A DNA stretch of 64,000 nt from NCBI RefSeq assembly GCF_007860135.1, contig NZ_SJPV01000009.1, positions 124,001 through 188,000 of the forward strand, given 5' to 3'. How positions within the stretch are numbered: position 1 is the first letter of the stretch; each line of letters opens with the position of its first letter. This stretch comes from Novipirellula artificiosorum (GTDB lineage: Bacteria; Planctomycetota; Planctomycetia; Pirellulales; Pirellulaceae). Positions 43,645 to 52,159 of the stretch are shown here, one piece after another. The notes below the pieces were generated by a model that made no database searches, was not told the origin of the DNA, and was given only the letters and a program-made list of their open reading frames with translations. The translations under genes were made by a program, and so were the position numbers.

Positions 43645-45456
43645 ATGCGTCCTTCGAATCCGCAATACGTCGTTCCTCCCTTTCCGGCCTTTCCGAGCGT
43701 GACGCGATACGTTCCGATTGGATCGATCGCCGATGCCGTGGATCGTGTTTGCCGCAGCGTCGATGCTCGTGAGGGCCTTTCGTTGGTGATCGGGCCTCCG
43801 GGAACTGGCAAATCCTTACTGTGTTCGCTACTGGTCGATCGCTACCAAGAAAGTCACGATTGCGTTGTGCTTGGCGAAACACCCATCGAAAACCGGGCCG
43901 GCTACCTTCGCCACATGCTGCATCATCTCGGTGCGGACTACCGCAATGTAGACGAATCGGATTTGCAACTCGCGCTGGTTGACCGCGTCTGCGACCAGGC
44001 TTCTGACCGTGAAGGTCTATTGATCATTGTCGACGAAGCGCAAGCGCTCGCACCCGAGGTCCTTGAAGCGATCCGGATGTCAACCAACATTCATCGCCAA
44101 GGCGAACCCCGCGTTTGTGCCGTCGTTGTTGGCGGAGTCAAGTTGGACGATACCCTTGCGGAACCGACTCTGGAACCCTTTACGCAGCGAATTTCCGCTC
44201 GCTGCTACCTCCATCCGATGAATGGCGAAGAGACCCGCCACTACATTTCTGAAACCATCCAATCTTGCGGAGCCGATCCGGAAAACACGATCACTCGCGA
44301 GGCGATCTCAATGGTGCATCACGCTTGTTGTGGCGTGCCCCGATTAGTCAATCAAGTCATGACCGAAGCGATCGACATCGCTGAGGAATCGGACGAATCT
44401 CTGATCACCGAACAATCGATCGATCGAGCTTGGGCACAATTGCAGCAATTGCCGAGCCCGATGCTGGAATCTCCTAAGCTGAATGCGTCATCCAATTCTA
44501 TCGAATTCGGCGAATTGGACGAACTCGGCGGGCTGGACGAACGGAACGGGCTGGACGAACGGGACAGGGACGAAGCCGTTGCGGAATCTGACGTCGACCC
44601 TCTGGACCTCAAACAAGATCCGATGCAAGAAGAGCCAGAGGAAGCCAATCTTGAGACGCTAGCATTCGACGAAGAAGAACTCATGGATGCCGCTTCCGCT
44701 GTCAATGCAATTGCTCGTGAGAACTGGCTCAGTGCCGAGATTGTCGCAGGCGATGAAGCCACTTTGTATGAGGAACCCGACGGAAGAGGGCCCGTCACGG
44801 TTCCGGCCGCAATCGGTTCACCCCCCAAGACCGCAAGCACACAAGCGATCTTTGGCGATTTCGAGGATGAGGAAGATGTCTGTTTGGGCAGCGGTGTGAT
44901 TCCGTTTGCCAGGGGAACCTCAGCGACGGGCACGAAGAATTCCGATCCGACCGTTGACAACTCCCGCCACGACCTGCCTGCCGAAAATCCAAGCACGGAA
45001 TCGAGCGACCCGTGCAGGGATCGAGACCTGGAAACGATCCTGCACCAAGAAATCGTTGGCATCTCCGATATGGCCGCGGCATCCGAATTGTATGCGATGC
45101 ATGATGCGGCAACACCGCACTCTTGTTCAAGTGACTGTGCCAATTGTGAATGTCATGACCGAACGCTTGACCATCACGTGATCGAGGGCAGCGACGACTC
45201 CGAGGAAACCTCCGACATCGTTGCGATCCAACTCCACCAGTCCAGCGAGGACGCTGGCGCCGTGGACGAACCGCTGGAATCTGACGAAGCGCTCACCGGC
45301 ATCCTTCTTCGCGATGACAGTGACCTGCTGATCATTGAAGAAGATCTGGATCTCGCGGGCGAATCAAAATCAACGTCGAATGACGAAAGCGAACAGAAGG
45401 TTTCGGTTGATTTTCAAGCGATGCTTCAACGGATGCGTACCGGTACGGAGGGTTAG
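43645..45456 (+). CDS. ExeA/GspA-like AAA ATPase with long acidic C-terminal region
   Basis: 603 residues. Residues 25-270 are an ExeA-type AAA domain: Walker A GPPGTGKS (50-57), Walker B LLIIVDEAQAL, sensor region VVVGGVKLDD, and the family end GVPRLVNQVMTEAI. In gamma-proteobacteria such ATPases help assemble type II secretion or pilus machines. From about 285 the sequence is acidic and of low complexity (LDERNGLDERDRDEA), with a Cys/His cluster HSCSSDCANCECHDRTLDHH that might bind metal. No peptidoglycan-binding domain is present. It is followed by a hypothetical gene and a glycosyltransferase on the same strand. Confidence 0.86.
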   Translation: MRPSNPQYVVPPFPAFPSVTRYVPIGSIADAVDRVCRSVDAREGLSLVIGPPGTGKSLLCSLLVDRYQESHDCVVLGETPIENRAGYLRHMLHHLGADYRNVDESDLQLALVDRVCDQASDREGLLIIVDEAQALAPEVLEAIRMSTNIHRQGEPRVCAVVVGGVKLDDTLAEPTLEPFTQRISARCYLHPMNGEETRHYISETIQSCGADPENTITREAISMVHHACCGVPRLVNQVMTEAIDIAEESDESLITEQSIDRAWAQLQQLPSPMLESPKLNASSNSIEFGELDELGGLDERNGLDERDRDEAVAESDVDPLDLKQDPMQEEPEEANLETLAFDEEELMDAASAVNAIARENWLSAEIVAGDEATLYEEPDGRGPVTVPAAIGSPPKTASTQAIFGDFEDEEDVCLGSGVIPFARGTSATGTKNSDPTVDNSRHDLPAENPSTESSDPCRDRDLETILHQEIVGISDMAAASELYAMHDAATPHSCSSDCANCECHDRTLDHHVIEGSDDSEETSDIVAIQLHQSSEDAGAVDEPLESDEALTGILLRDDSDLLIIEEDLDLAGESKSTSNDESEQKVSVDFQAMLQRMRTGTEG

Positions 45457-45465
45457 TTGACCGCC

Positions 45466-45930
45466 ATGTCCCTTAGAGCCCTTACGGTTGAAATGATACG
45501 AATCGGGCAGGACACCGCGACGACACCCGTGTTGGTGACTCCAAGCTTCCTGTCGTTCCGGGCCAACTTCTATGTCGCCCTTGCGTCTCAGTTCGCCGAG
45601 CACCGCATCCGATCGGTTCGCTTTGATTTGGCGAGTCCGGTAGGAGGCTTCTGGCAAACGTTGAAGAACGGCTGCCTGGCTTGGCGCGTCCATCGCTACA
45701 ACCGCATTCTGGCCCGCGCTGGCTCGCAATGGCATGCTCGTCTGGTTCAGACTGCGACCATCGGCCGCACCGCCCGTTCCGGGATGAACCCGTCGGGCTC
45801 GGCCCAACACGCCGATGCCCCGTGGATCATCGGAGTGAGTCCTGAGACGCTTGCCTTGCCGGCGTGGACGACACCGATCCGTTTAGCGGGGTCGCCAATT
45901 CCTGCGGTCAGCCTACAATCAAATGGATGA
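45466..45930 (+). CDS. Hypothetical protein
   Basis: 154 residues from ATG at 45466; a TTG start at 45457 directly abuts the ExeA-like stop. No family is recognised. The first half (VEMIRIGQDTATTPVLVTPSFLSFRANFYVALASQF) could be mixed beta/alpha; the second half is basic and less regular. The gene fits closely between the ExeA-like and glycosyltransferase genes on the same strand, which supports it, but the translation could be a chance open frame. The antisense frame 45370-45810 is no better. Confidence 0.5.
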   Translation: MSLRALTVEMIRIGQDTATTPVLVTPSFLSFRANFYVALASQFAEHRIRSVRFDLASPVGGFWQTLKNGCLAWRVHRYNRILARAGSQWHARLVQTATIGRTARSGMNPSGSAQHADAPWIIGVSPETLALPAWTTPIRLAGSPIPAVSLQSNG

Positions 45931-45969
45931 TTCCCCGTCACGCGGTGCCCCAAAAATCTATCCACTTTG

Positions 45970-46740
45970 ATGATTGCTCGTCCTTCTCCCGCTGCTGATA
46001 TTGCCTCCCACTCGCGGAAAAGCGGCGAAACCTGCCGTGTGCTTGTCGGCGTTTGCACCTACAACGAAGCATCGAACATTCTGCCGCTCGTCGACCGAAT
46101 TCGAGCTGCGCTTCCGGATGCCGACCTACTGATTGTGGACGATAATTCGCCGGATGGAACGGCAGCACTTATCGAGGATTCCTTTGCCGACGATGACGCC
46201 ATTCGAATGATCGTTCGCAACAACGAACGGGGGCTCGGTGGTGCAATTCTTCGCGCGATGGAAGAAGCGATCGAGGGCGAGTACGAGTTTTTCCTCAACC
46301 TCGATGGTGATCTCAGCCACGATCCGGCTCAACTTCCCTCACTGCTTGAAAAAGCAGCCACCTCACCGCAAATCGATGTGGTGATTGGATCACGATACGT
46401 CAGCGGTGGGCAATTGCTGGGATGGCCATGGCATCGTCGCTTGATGAGTCGATTGGTGAACCAATTTGCGACACTTTGCCTACGACTTCCCGTCCGCGAT
46501 TGTAGCGGATCAATGCGTTGCTACCGTGTTTCAACACTAAAAACAGCGGACCTCGCTGGTCTCCGCAGCCAGGGCTACTCGCTGCTCGAAGAACTGCTGG
46601 TTCAACTGAATCGCCAAGGCGCCAAAATGGCGGAAGTCCCCATTACCTTCACCGACCGTGAACGGGGCTCCAGTAAGTTGACACTTCAAGAAGCGGTCCG
46701 CTCGATTGTGCAAATGCTTCGCCTTGGTTTCACTCGCTAG
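45970..46740 (+). CDS. Polyprenol (dolichol)-phosphate mannosyl/glycosyltransferase, GT2
   Basis: 256 residues from ATG at 45970. The GT-A fold of family 2 is clear: RVLVGVCTYNEASNI at the N-terminus, LLIVDDNSPDGTAALIE, FFLNLDGDLSHDPAQL (the DxD equivalent DGD), VVIGSRYVSGG, and the C-terminal QGYSLLEELLVQ and VPITFTDRERGSSKL. It has no C-terminal transmembrane helices, so resembles the single-domain Dpm1/Ppm1-C class. It would load mannose or glucose onto a polyprenol phosphate at the inner leaflet. A strong terminator follows. Confidence 0.92.
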   Translation: MIARPSPAADIASHSRKSGETCRVLVGVCTYNEASNILPLVDRIRAALPDADLLIVDDNSPDGTAALIEDSFADDDAIRMIVRNNERGLGGAILRAMEEAIEGEYEFFLNLDGDLSHDPAQLPSLLEKAATSPQIDVVIGSRYVSGGQLLGWPWHRRLMSRLVNQFATLCLRLPVRDCSGSMRCYRVSTLKTADLAGLRSQGYSLLEELLVQLNRQGAKMAEVPITFTDRERGSSKLTLQEAVRSIVQMLRLGFTR

Positions 46741-46781
46741 TGGTCTGGCACACCTTAATAGGAGGGTTGCCGCGAATCTGT

Positions 46782-46804
46782 AGAACGGACTTGCCGTCCG
46801 TTCT
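46782..46804 (+). terminator. Hairpin downstream of the glycosyltransferase
   Basis: Perfect 9-bp stem AGAACGGAC/GTCCGTTCT with loop TTGCC, followed by TTGTTG. It would end the ExeA-like to glycosyltransferase transcript. The core GACTTGCCGTC recalls the hairpin at 10994-11011. Confidence 0.65.
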
Positions 46805-46819
46805 TTGTTGATCGCAAGG

Positions 46820-46876
46820 CCTCCTCAGGATGGGCCTCCTCAGGATGGGCCTCGTCAGGATGGGCCTCGTCAGGGG
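46820..46876. repeat. 15-bp tandem repeat, about 3.8 copies
   Basis: Unit CCTCCTCAGGATGGG repeats with one C-to-G change in later copies. It lies between the glycosyltransferase and the acylphosphatase gene, in no evident reading frame. Confidence 0.85.
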
Positions 46877-46912
46877 TGAAAAGCTCAAGGCGTCGTCGGA
46901 ACCCATCAAAGC

Positions 46913-47179
46913 TCATCGGATGCGGAATCCGCTGGGCCGATCCTCAGCCGTGCGGCTTTCCCGCTGAACCTCCGTGATGTTCGCTTGCATCGTGGTTCGG
47001 ATCCGCTTGACCAACATTTGCAAATCACGCTCGGGACCCACGACATCCAACAACACCGAGCCGTCCGCCTCGTTACGGACAAAACCACGCACGTCGAGTC
47101 CCTTGGCTTGCAGCAAGGCGTTTGCTCGGAAGCAGACGCCTTGAACATGACCCTGAAAACGAACGATGTAACGAATCAT
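46913..47179 (-). CDS. acyP: Acylphosphatase
   Basis: 88 residues from ATG at 47179, the usual length; a longer frame adds 28 unrelated residues. The signature GHVQGVCFRA contains the catalytic Arg, and GFVRNEADGSVLLDVVGP has the conserved Asn. The Gly of VGF is replaced by Cys (VCF). It hydrolyses acyl phosphates such as 1,3-bisphosphoglycerate or acetyl-phosphate. It lies 28 bp downstream of the FHA-GAF-SpoIIE gene and may share its transcript. Confidence 0.9.
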   Translation of the reverse strand: MIRYIVRFQGHVQGVCFRANALLQAKGLDVRGFVRNEADGSVLLDVVGPERDLQMLVKRIRTTMQANITEVQRESRTAEDRPSGFRIR

Positions 47180-47207
47180 GTGTACGGGACCTCGCCCCGA
47201 AATCGGC

Positions 47208-48977
47208 TCAACCAGACAATCCATCCTCAAGATCACCCAACACATCCTCATCGACCGTATCACTCGTGTCGCGAATCACTTCTTCGGCATTCGAAATTCG
47301 TTCGACCACGACCAAGCACATGTCGTCAAACGGCGGTGTCGGACCGATATGATTGAGCACACCTTCCACAAGCCGGTCCTTGATTTCCTCTGCCGAACCT
47401 CCGATTGCCGTCAATTGCCGAACGCTTTCCATCCCATACTCTTCGTCATTGGCATTCATCGCTTCGTTGATCCCATCGGTATACATGACGGCAACGTCAC
47501 CCACATGCATCGGAACCTCTACGGCTTCATAAGACATTCCATCATCGATTGCGATTGGCAAACCCGATTCCTCTTCACCTGGCTCACTAATCGTGCCGTC
47601 GCTTGCCAGTCGGACCACCGGAGCCATATGACCCGCATTGACAATCGTCGCGGTATCACTCTTGGGGTCGATTACCATCAACAAGAAGGTAATGAAACGT
47701 TCGACATGCAATCGACTCATTCGATCATTGAGCCGTTCAATCGCACGGGCAACGTTGTCATCACTTGCTAAACAGAAACGCGTTTCGGCTGACAATTTTG
47801 CCATGAACATAGCTGCCGCGACCCCATGGCCTACGACATCCGCAACAACAATTCCAACACGGCCGTCTGCCAGATGAATGTAGTCGAAATAGTCGCCACC
47901 AATGTGGTTGGCGGCTTGATAGTAACTACACACGCGATAGCCAGGAGCATCGGGCGGCGATTGAGGCAAGAACGCCGCTTGAACTTCGGTCGCCAATTTC
48001 AAATCCTGCTCGACCTCGCGTTGATGCAGCGCCTGTTCGTAGAGCCGAGCGTTATTGATCACGATGCCAGCTTGTGCTGCAACACCGCTCAGCAAATCGG
48101 TGTCTTCATCACGAAATTGACCACGCCCTTTCAGCGAATCGATCTGTAAAGCGCCGAACGCTTTGCCCTCTCCGTCGAGTAGCGGCGCACAAATCATCGA
48201 GCGAATCGAAAAATCGGCAATCGATTGGCTACTGTCAAAACGAGCGTCTTCCGATGCATCAAGCGATAGAATCGCCTCGCCTGAGTTCATCACCTCGCGA
48301 ATAATCGTCCGACTGATTCGAACCGTCTCCGTCTCGTCGCGAGTTTGCCGAGTTTTGACCCACTGCGGAACGAGGTTTCCTTGGCCGTCTTCCATGACAA
48401 CAAAACCGCGGTCCGCCGCAGGAAAAATGTCGAACAAACTGGTCAACACCTTCGGCAAGACCTCATCGAGCCCAAGCGCATTGCTGAGGTTGCTATTGAT
48501 TCGCATCAAGGCCTCCAGCTTGGCCTCAGCCGTCGCCGATAACTTCAGCCCATCGGTACTGCTACGAAATTCGACTTTCGACGAACTGACCCGTTCGGTT
48601 TCAGGTTCTTCGACCATCATGATGCCGAAATTCGAGCCATCAAAGGTCATTTGGTTTTGGTCCTGAGCAAATTCAGGCACCGCATCGTGGTGAAAAATCA
48701 GCTCCACATCACTGATTCGCACACGGTCACCCTCGCGGAGGACCTCGGGGGCTGTCAACAATTGACCGTTGAGAAACGTTCCATTGCGGCTGCCGGAGTC
48801 CTCCACAAGAAAATCGTTGTCGCGCCGCACGATTTTGGCGTGGTAGCGGCTCACCGCTCCCGCATCGACCATCACGTGACAATCGGGGTGCCGGCCAATG
48901 CTGGTTTCGCCGTCCTGCAGCTCAAATCGCTCCGCGCTGCTATCGTCGCCGATGGTGCTAGTCGATAAGTAGGCCAT
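47208..48977 (-). CDS. FHA-GAF-SpoIIE (PP2C) phosphatase
   Basis: 589 residues, three domains. The FHA domain (about 5-95) has SIGRHPDCHVMVDAGAVSRYHAKI and GSRNGTFLNG and binds phosphothreonine. A GAF domain (about 155-315) senses a small ligand. The PP2C/SpoIIE domain begins near 325 with ATEVQAAFLPQ and has IGGDYFDYIHLADGRVGIVVADVVGHGVAAAM (metal-binding Asp), IVNAGHMAPV and MYTDGINEAM. It fits a partner-switch or stress signalling role together with the Ser/Thr kinases. No anti-sigma factor is adjacent. The acylphosphatase gene follows by 28 bp. Confidence 0.93.
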   Translation of the reverse strand: MAYLSTSTIGDDSSAERFELQDGETSIGRHPDCHVMVDAGAVSRYHAKIVRRDNDFLVEDSGSRNGTFLNGQLLTAPEVLREGDRVRISDVELIFHHDAVPEFAQDQNQMTFDGSNFGIMMVEEPETERVSSSKVEFRSSTDGLKLSATAEAKLEALMRINSNLSNALGLDEVLPKVLTSLFDIFPAADRGFVVMEDGQGNLVPQWVKTRQTRDETETVRISRTIIREVMNSGEAILSLDASEDARFDSSQSIADFSIRSMICAPLLDGEGKAFGALQIDSLKGRGQFRDEDTDLLSGVAAQAGIVINNARLYEQALHQREVEQDLKLATEVQAAFLPQSPPDAPGYRVCSYYQAANHIGGDYFDYIHLADGRVGIVVADVVGHGVAAAMFMAKLSAETRFCLASDDNVARAIERLNDRMSRLHVERFITFLLMVIDPKSDTATIVNAGHMAPVVRLASDGTISEPGEEESGLPIAIDDGMSYEAVEVPMHVGDVAVMYTDGINEAMNANDEEYGMESVRQLTAIGGSAEEIKDRLVEGVLNHIGPTPPFDDMCLVVVERISNAEEVIRDTSDTVDEDVLGDLEDGLSG

Positions 48978-49124
48978 GGCGTGGAAAACCCCTCGAGAGA
49001 GTAAAAACGATCATTGTAGGTTTTGTTGCGACCGACAACAACGCGACGGGGCACACCCCGCAGAAAAGGCCGCTCGGTTGCCATCTTGACGCAAATCCAA
49101 AAAACGATCTAAATAGCAGCAGAA

Positions 49125-49196
49125 TGTCCCATAGTGTAATTGGCAACACGACAGATTCTGACTCTGTTATTCTAGGTTCAAGTCCTAGTGGGACAG
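49125..49196 (+). tRNA. tRNA-Gln (anticodon CUG)
   Basis: 72 nt. Acceptor TGTCCCA pairs with TGGGACA, discriminator G. The anticodon stem ACAGA/TCTGT encloses TTCTGAC, giving CUG. The T arm CTAGG-TTCAAGT-CCTAG is perfect. The gene is the integration target of the element to its right: the integrase gene ends within its 3' half. Confidence 0.95.
49178..49196. other. Probable left attachment site (attL) within tRNA-Gln
   Basis: The last 19 nt of the tRNA are shared with the end of the convergent integrase gene: the antisense of this stretch supplies the integrase's final SCPTRT-type codons and stop. That is the usual layout for a tRNA-targeting element. A matching right copy was not found up to base 64000, so the exact core length is not defined. 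Confidence 0.65.
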
Positions 49197-50464
49197 CTTG
49201 CCAGGGGGGCGCCGCTCTCGCCAAGATAGGACAGATCGAGTCTGATCACGTCTTTCCCCGTGTGAATCGCTGAATTGCCTTTTCGCACACGCTTGTCTGT
49301 CTTACTCTGACTTCCTCTTTCCTGCGCTGTCTGAGGTGTTTTATGAGGTGTCCTGTGCGGTGTCGGGCTGATCGTCTTTTCAATCAAAGCCTTCGCGAAA
49401 GTGTCGTCGGTGGCCATTGCGTAGTGCTTGTGGGCTACCGTCGGCGAATTGCCAAGCCAGCTGGTAACGTCCTTTGCCGGATATTTGCCTAGAAGCTCCG
49501 TCTCTCTTGAAGCTCTGAGATTCTGAAGAAGCTTCGGCCAAGGCTTCAGCCCCGTCTTCTCGATGATCTTTCGAAGAGTGGTCAAAGGATTCGCTTCGGG
49601 CTTGTAACGGTTCTGAAGCATTGTCGCCCCGTCGGGAGCCATCTCCTTAGCTCGCATTAGGTGAGGCCTAAGCTCGGGGAAGATAGGGCAGCATCTTACA
49701 GCCGGCGATTTATTCGACCGGATCAGCATCCTACCTTTCACGAGATCAATGTCTTCCCATTTCTGAATCCGCGTTTCGTGACTTCGCAAACCGCCGTATC
49801 TCGCCATCGCGACGATGATCTTCATATCCTCACAGTCGGTTTCTCGGATCAAGTGCTCGATCCATTCCGCAGGAACGAAGAGCATCCTTTCGGGATTCGC
49901 TCCGACGGTCGAAGCCTCACCTTGAAACGGATTCTCCGTGATCAACCTATGCTTGATCGCTGAGGAAAAGAATTGTTTCGCCCGGCCAATCCGTCGGCGG
50001 ATCGTATTTGTTGCAAGTTTTCTCTTTTCGAGCGATCGTCGAAAGTCCTCCGCGTCGCCAGCGTGAATATCATCGATCAATCGATCATCGCCGAAGAAGT
50101 CGCAAAGACCCTTTGCCGACATTTTTAGCTGTTCGATCGTTGCAGGCTTCCCGGTATGCTTCTCGATATAGCTATCGGTCCAAGCCTTCAGCGTAGGCTT
50201 CGCCTCTTCAGCCTCTCGGGCTTCGCACAACCCCAGCTTCACAAGCTTGGAGTAAAAGCTGTTCGATAATCCAGCGAGCCAGTGAGATAGATCGGGATCG
50301 ACTTCGTACCCTTGAACTTGTCGCGATACGATCGCTTCGATCTTCACTCCGATCGACTCCGCGTTACGTTTGCTAATCTTGCCAGCGTAAAGCGAGCGAC
50401 GCTTTCGATCTCGATCGAGATACTGAATCTCTTTGTAGCCGTTCTTGTCCTTGATGCTTGCCAT
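49178..50464 (-). CDS. Tyrosine recombinase (integrase) of the tRNA-Gln element
   Basis: 428 residues from ATG at 50464. An N-terminal arm-binding region (SIKDKNGYKEIQYLDRDRKRR), then a core-binding SAM-like domain (YIEKHTGKPATIEQLKMSAKGLCDFFGDD), then the catalytic domain. The first Arg is in ARYGGLRSHE, a Lys in RSNKSPA, the second Arg in LQNLRASRETELL, where the usual His of HxxR is Asn, and the nucleophile Tyr in SPTVAHKHYAMA. The C-terminus runs into the antisense of the tRNA-Gln 3' end. Function: integration and excision of the element. An excisionase-like gene is found at 51830. Confidence 0.93.
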   Translation of the reverse strand: MASIKDKNGYKEIQYLDRDRKRRSLYAGKISKRNAESIGVKIEAIVSRQVQGYEVDPDLSHWLAGLSNSFYSKLVKLGLCEAREAEEAKPTLKAWTDSYIEKHTGKPATIEQLKMSAKGLCDFFGDDRLIDDIHAGDAEDFRRSLEKRKLATNTIRRRIGRAKQFFSSAIKHRLITENPFQGEASTVGANPERMLFVPAEWIEHLIRETDCEDMKIIVAMARYGGLRSHETRIQKWEDIDLVKGRMLIRSNKSPAVRCCPIFPELRPHLMRAKEMAPDGATMLQNRYKPEANPLTTLRKIIEKTGLKPWPKLLQNLRASRETELLGKYPAKDVTSWLGNSPTVAHKHYAMATDDTFAKALIEKTISPTPHRTPHKTPQTAQERGSQSKTDKRVRKGNSAIHTGKDVIRLDLSYLGESGAPLASCPTRT

Positions 50465-50506
50465 TACCAAGTGCCCTTACCTTTCTGATTCATAGTGTTG
50501 GGGTTG

Positions 50507-50719
50507 TTAGTTGGATTGCTTCAGATCGAGCTTCAAGATCTCGCAGATCTTTTCCGCGTTGCCAAGCGACAAGTCCCGAGTCCGGTTTACGAATTGACTG
50601 AGAGCACTCTGAGAGATCCCGGTCATAAGCGACAATCGGTAGCGTGAAAGCTCCGATGTCTCGATGGCTTCGATCAATTGCTCTGCGATCGTCTTTCGCT
50701 TCTTCTTGCGTTTCGGCAT
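50507..50719 (-). CDS. Small XRE-family helix-turn-helix regulator
   Basis: 70 residues, with a good AAAGGAA Shine-Dalgarno 6 nt before the ATG at 50719. The HTH is TSELSRYRLSLMTGISQSALSQFVNRTRDLSLGNAEKICEIL, a Cro/CI-type fold; a basic N-terminus (MPKRKKKRKT) may add DNA contacts. It lies 43 bp upstream of the integrase gene on the same strand and probably controls it or the element promoters. Confidence 0.88.
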   Translation of the reverse strand: MPKRKKKRKTIAEQLIEAIETSELSRYRLSLMTGISQSALSQFVNRTRDLSLGNAEKICEILKLDLKQSN

Positions 50720-51165
50720 TGTGGGTTTCCTTTCGTGCTATCCGTTTACGTACAGCATCAGCTTTCGCTTGTCAAACGGAAAGGCAAAGCAAGTCATTGC
50801 CAGCAAGGCTTCTATTTGCGTCCCTGTGAGCATTTCGTCCTTTCGGGACGGAACTTCGACTGATCTTTCGATCGGCGACTGTGAGCGATCCTACTAGCTG
50901 ATCTTGGCACTTCCTCGGCTTCCAAAGCGACAAATCGCCGGAAACGTCGAAAACGGTTCCGGCCTACGGTTACCAGCAACCCGAGAGGGAAGACTCGTGC
51001 AAGGCCCACTCACCCCCGCGAATTGCTCCATTGAGTTCAAGAAGATCTTGTTGACCTCTTCCGCTTCTCACACATGCGATCCAAGGCCATTTCCCCCAAC
51101 TCCTCATCGCGACTGGTACGTGACGGAGTCGTTGTGTGTGCGATCAAGACTTCTGCCAAGACTCC
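50720..51165. other. Non-coding stretch of the element
   Basis: About 445 bp without a convincing gene on either strand. It may hold promoters for the regulator-integrase pair. Confidence 0.4.
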
Positions 51166-51693
51166 TTACAGGCCGTGGGCATGCAGGCGTCGTTGAATTC
51201 CATCGGCGCGGTACGTATGCGAATTCAAAATTGCATTCATCTCTTCGAGTTCGACATTCATCTCTTCGAGTTCGACATGCACCTCTTCGAGTTTGACTTT
51301 CACGTCTTCTAGTCCCCACTGCTGAGCATCATCGCCAAGCGAAAGCATCTCTATTTCAGTCGAAACCCGATCGACGATTTCATCAAACTCCTCACGCGAA
51401 ACGAATTGGCTCGCAACACGATTGAATATTGATTGAAAGAGTCCAACAAGTTGATCAAGTTGGCTTTCCGTTAGTTCGATTCCGGAGTCATCAGACGCGG
51501 CAATATCCGTGCGTCGATCCGGCAACGCGATTTCTTGCGGGTACGCATCTCCGGCCATGACCACGACCGCATGGCCGCTTTCGCCGAGAGTGGAGGATGT
51601 GGTGATTTCGTACCACAGGTCGTCGCTGTTAGCATGCATCGTCGTATCCGTGGGCAAGAGAAGAGAACCGATTTGGTCAGGCTGTTCTGGCAT
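51166..51693 (-). CDS. Element protein with C-terminal repeated coiled coil
   Basis: 175 residues from ATG at 51693; the longer frame to 51903 overlaps the excisionase-like gene and is unlikely. The first 70 residues resemble no known family (PTDTTMHANSDDLWYEITTSSTLGESGHAVVVM). From 105 the protein is helical and negatively charged; the C-terminus is a heptad-like repeat (VKVKLEEVHVELEEMNVELEEMN), encoded by a 21-bp tandem DNA repeat. It could oligomerise or bind a partner protein. No function is proposed. Confidence 0.72.
   Translation of the reverse strand: MPEQPDQIGSLLLPTDTTMHANSDDLWYEITTSSTLGESGHAVVVMAGDAYPQEIALPDRRTDIAASDDSGIELTESQLDQLVGLFQSIFNRVASQFVSREEFDEIVDRVSTEIEMLSLGDDAQQWGLEDVKVKLEEVHVELEEMNVELEEMNAILNSHTYRADGIQRRLHAHGL
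51234..51317. repeat. 21-bp tandem repeat in coding sequence, about 4 decaying copies
   Basis: Unit CATTCATCTCTTCGAGTTCGA (complement strand of the gene) is repeated exactly twice, then a third copy with 3 changes and a weak fourth. It encodes the seven-residue coiled-coil repeats VELEEMN of the gene at 51166-51693. Confidence 0.85.
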
Positions 51694-51829
51694 AGTTGGG
51701 CCTTGTGGTTGAGTGACGTCGTTAATTGGACTTGCTCCTTTATTGAAAGGGATCGGGTCACGGCAAACGGTACCGTAGGACCTGGTAAAACGCGTGTGTG
51801 GAAGTACTGCTAGTTGATGCCGGCGGCGC

Positions 51830-52042
51830 TTATCCCGATCGCCGGCGGCTGAGCTTGCTGATGTGGTCCTCGAGTACCGAAAGCCGGAACCGTACGGTCC
51901 CACCTATGTTGACCCTCGCTGCCTCAGGAAGAGTGCCTTCCAAGAGCCATCGATCGATTGTGCGCTCCGACACCGAGAAATACTCGGCTGCGTCTTTCTT
52001 TGTGAGCAACTTTTGGGACGGCTGGAACTCGTTTGCTTCCAT
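51830..52042 (-). CDS. Excisionase-like helix-turn-helix protein
   Basis: 70 residues, with GGAG 7 nt before the ATG at 52042. The motif LLTKKDAAEYFSVSERTIDRWLLEGTLPEAARVNIGGTVRFRLSVLEDHI is the MerR/excisionase (HTH_17) type, in which a short wing with the RFR binds DNA. Such proteins direct tyrosine recombinases towards excision. It may instead regulate the replication genes next to it. It lies 117 bp downstream of the polymerase gene. Confidence 0.87.
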   Translation of the reverse strand: MEANEFQPSQKLLTKKDAAEYFSVSERTIDRWLLEGTLPEAARVNIGGTVRFRLSVLEDHISKLSRRRSG

Positions 52043-52159
52043 AAGAATCTCCGAATGTGTTGTCGCTACCTTGGTGGCTGCATGTTTGAGTCACGTTGCG
52101 GCGACGGGATTGATGAATAAGGACACGACAACCGATGTCGTAGCCTCGAGAATGTGTCG

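Noticed and set aside
45370..45810. 146-codon minus-strand frame opposite the hypothetical gene
   Set aside because: Equally weak as coding sequence; the plus-strand frame is favoured because it fits the operon.
51234..51317. Possible CRISPR array (tandem repeats)
   Set aside because: The units are 21 bp without spacers and encode coiled-coil heptads; not CRISPR. Other tandem repeats in the window also lack spacers.
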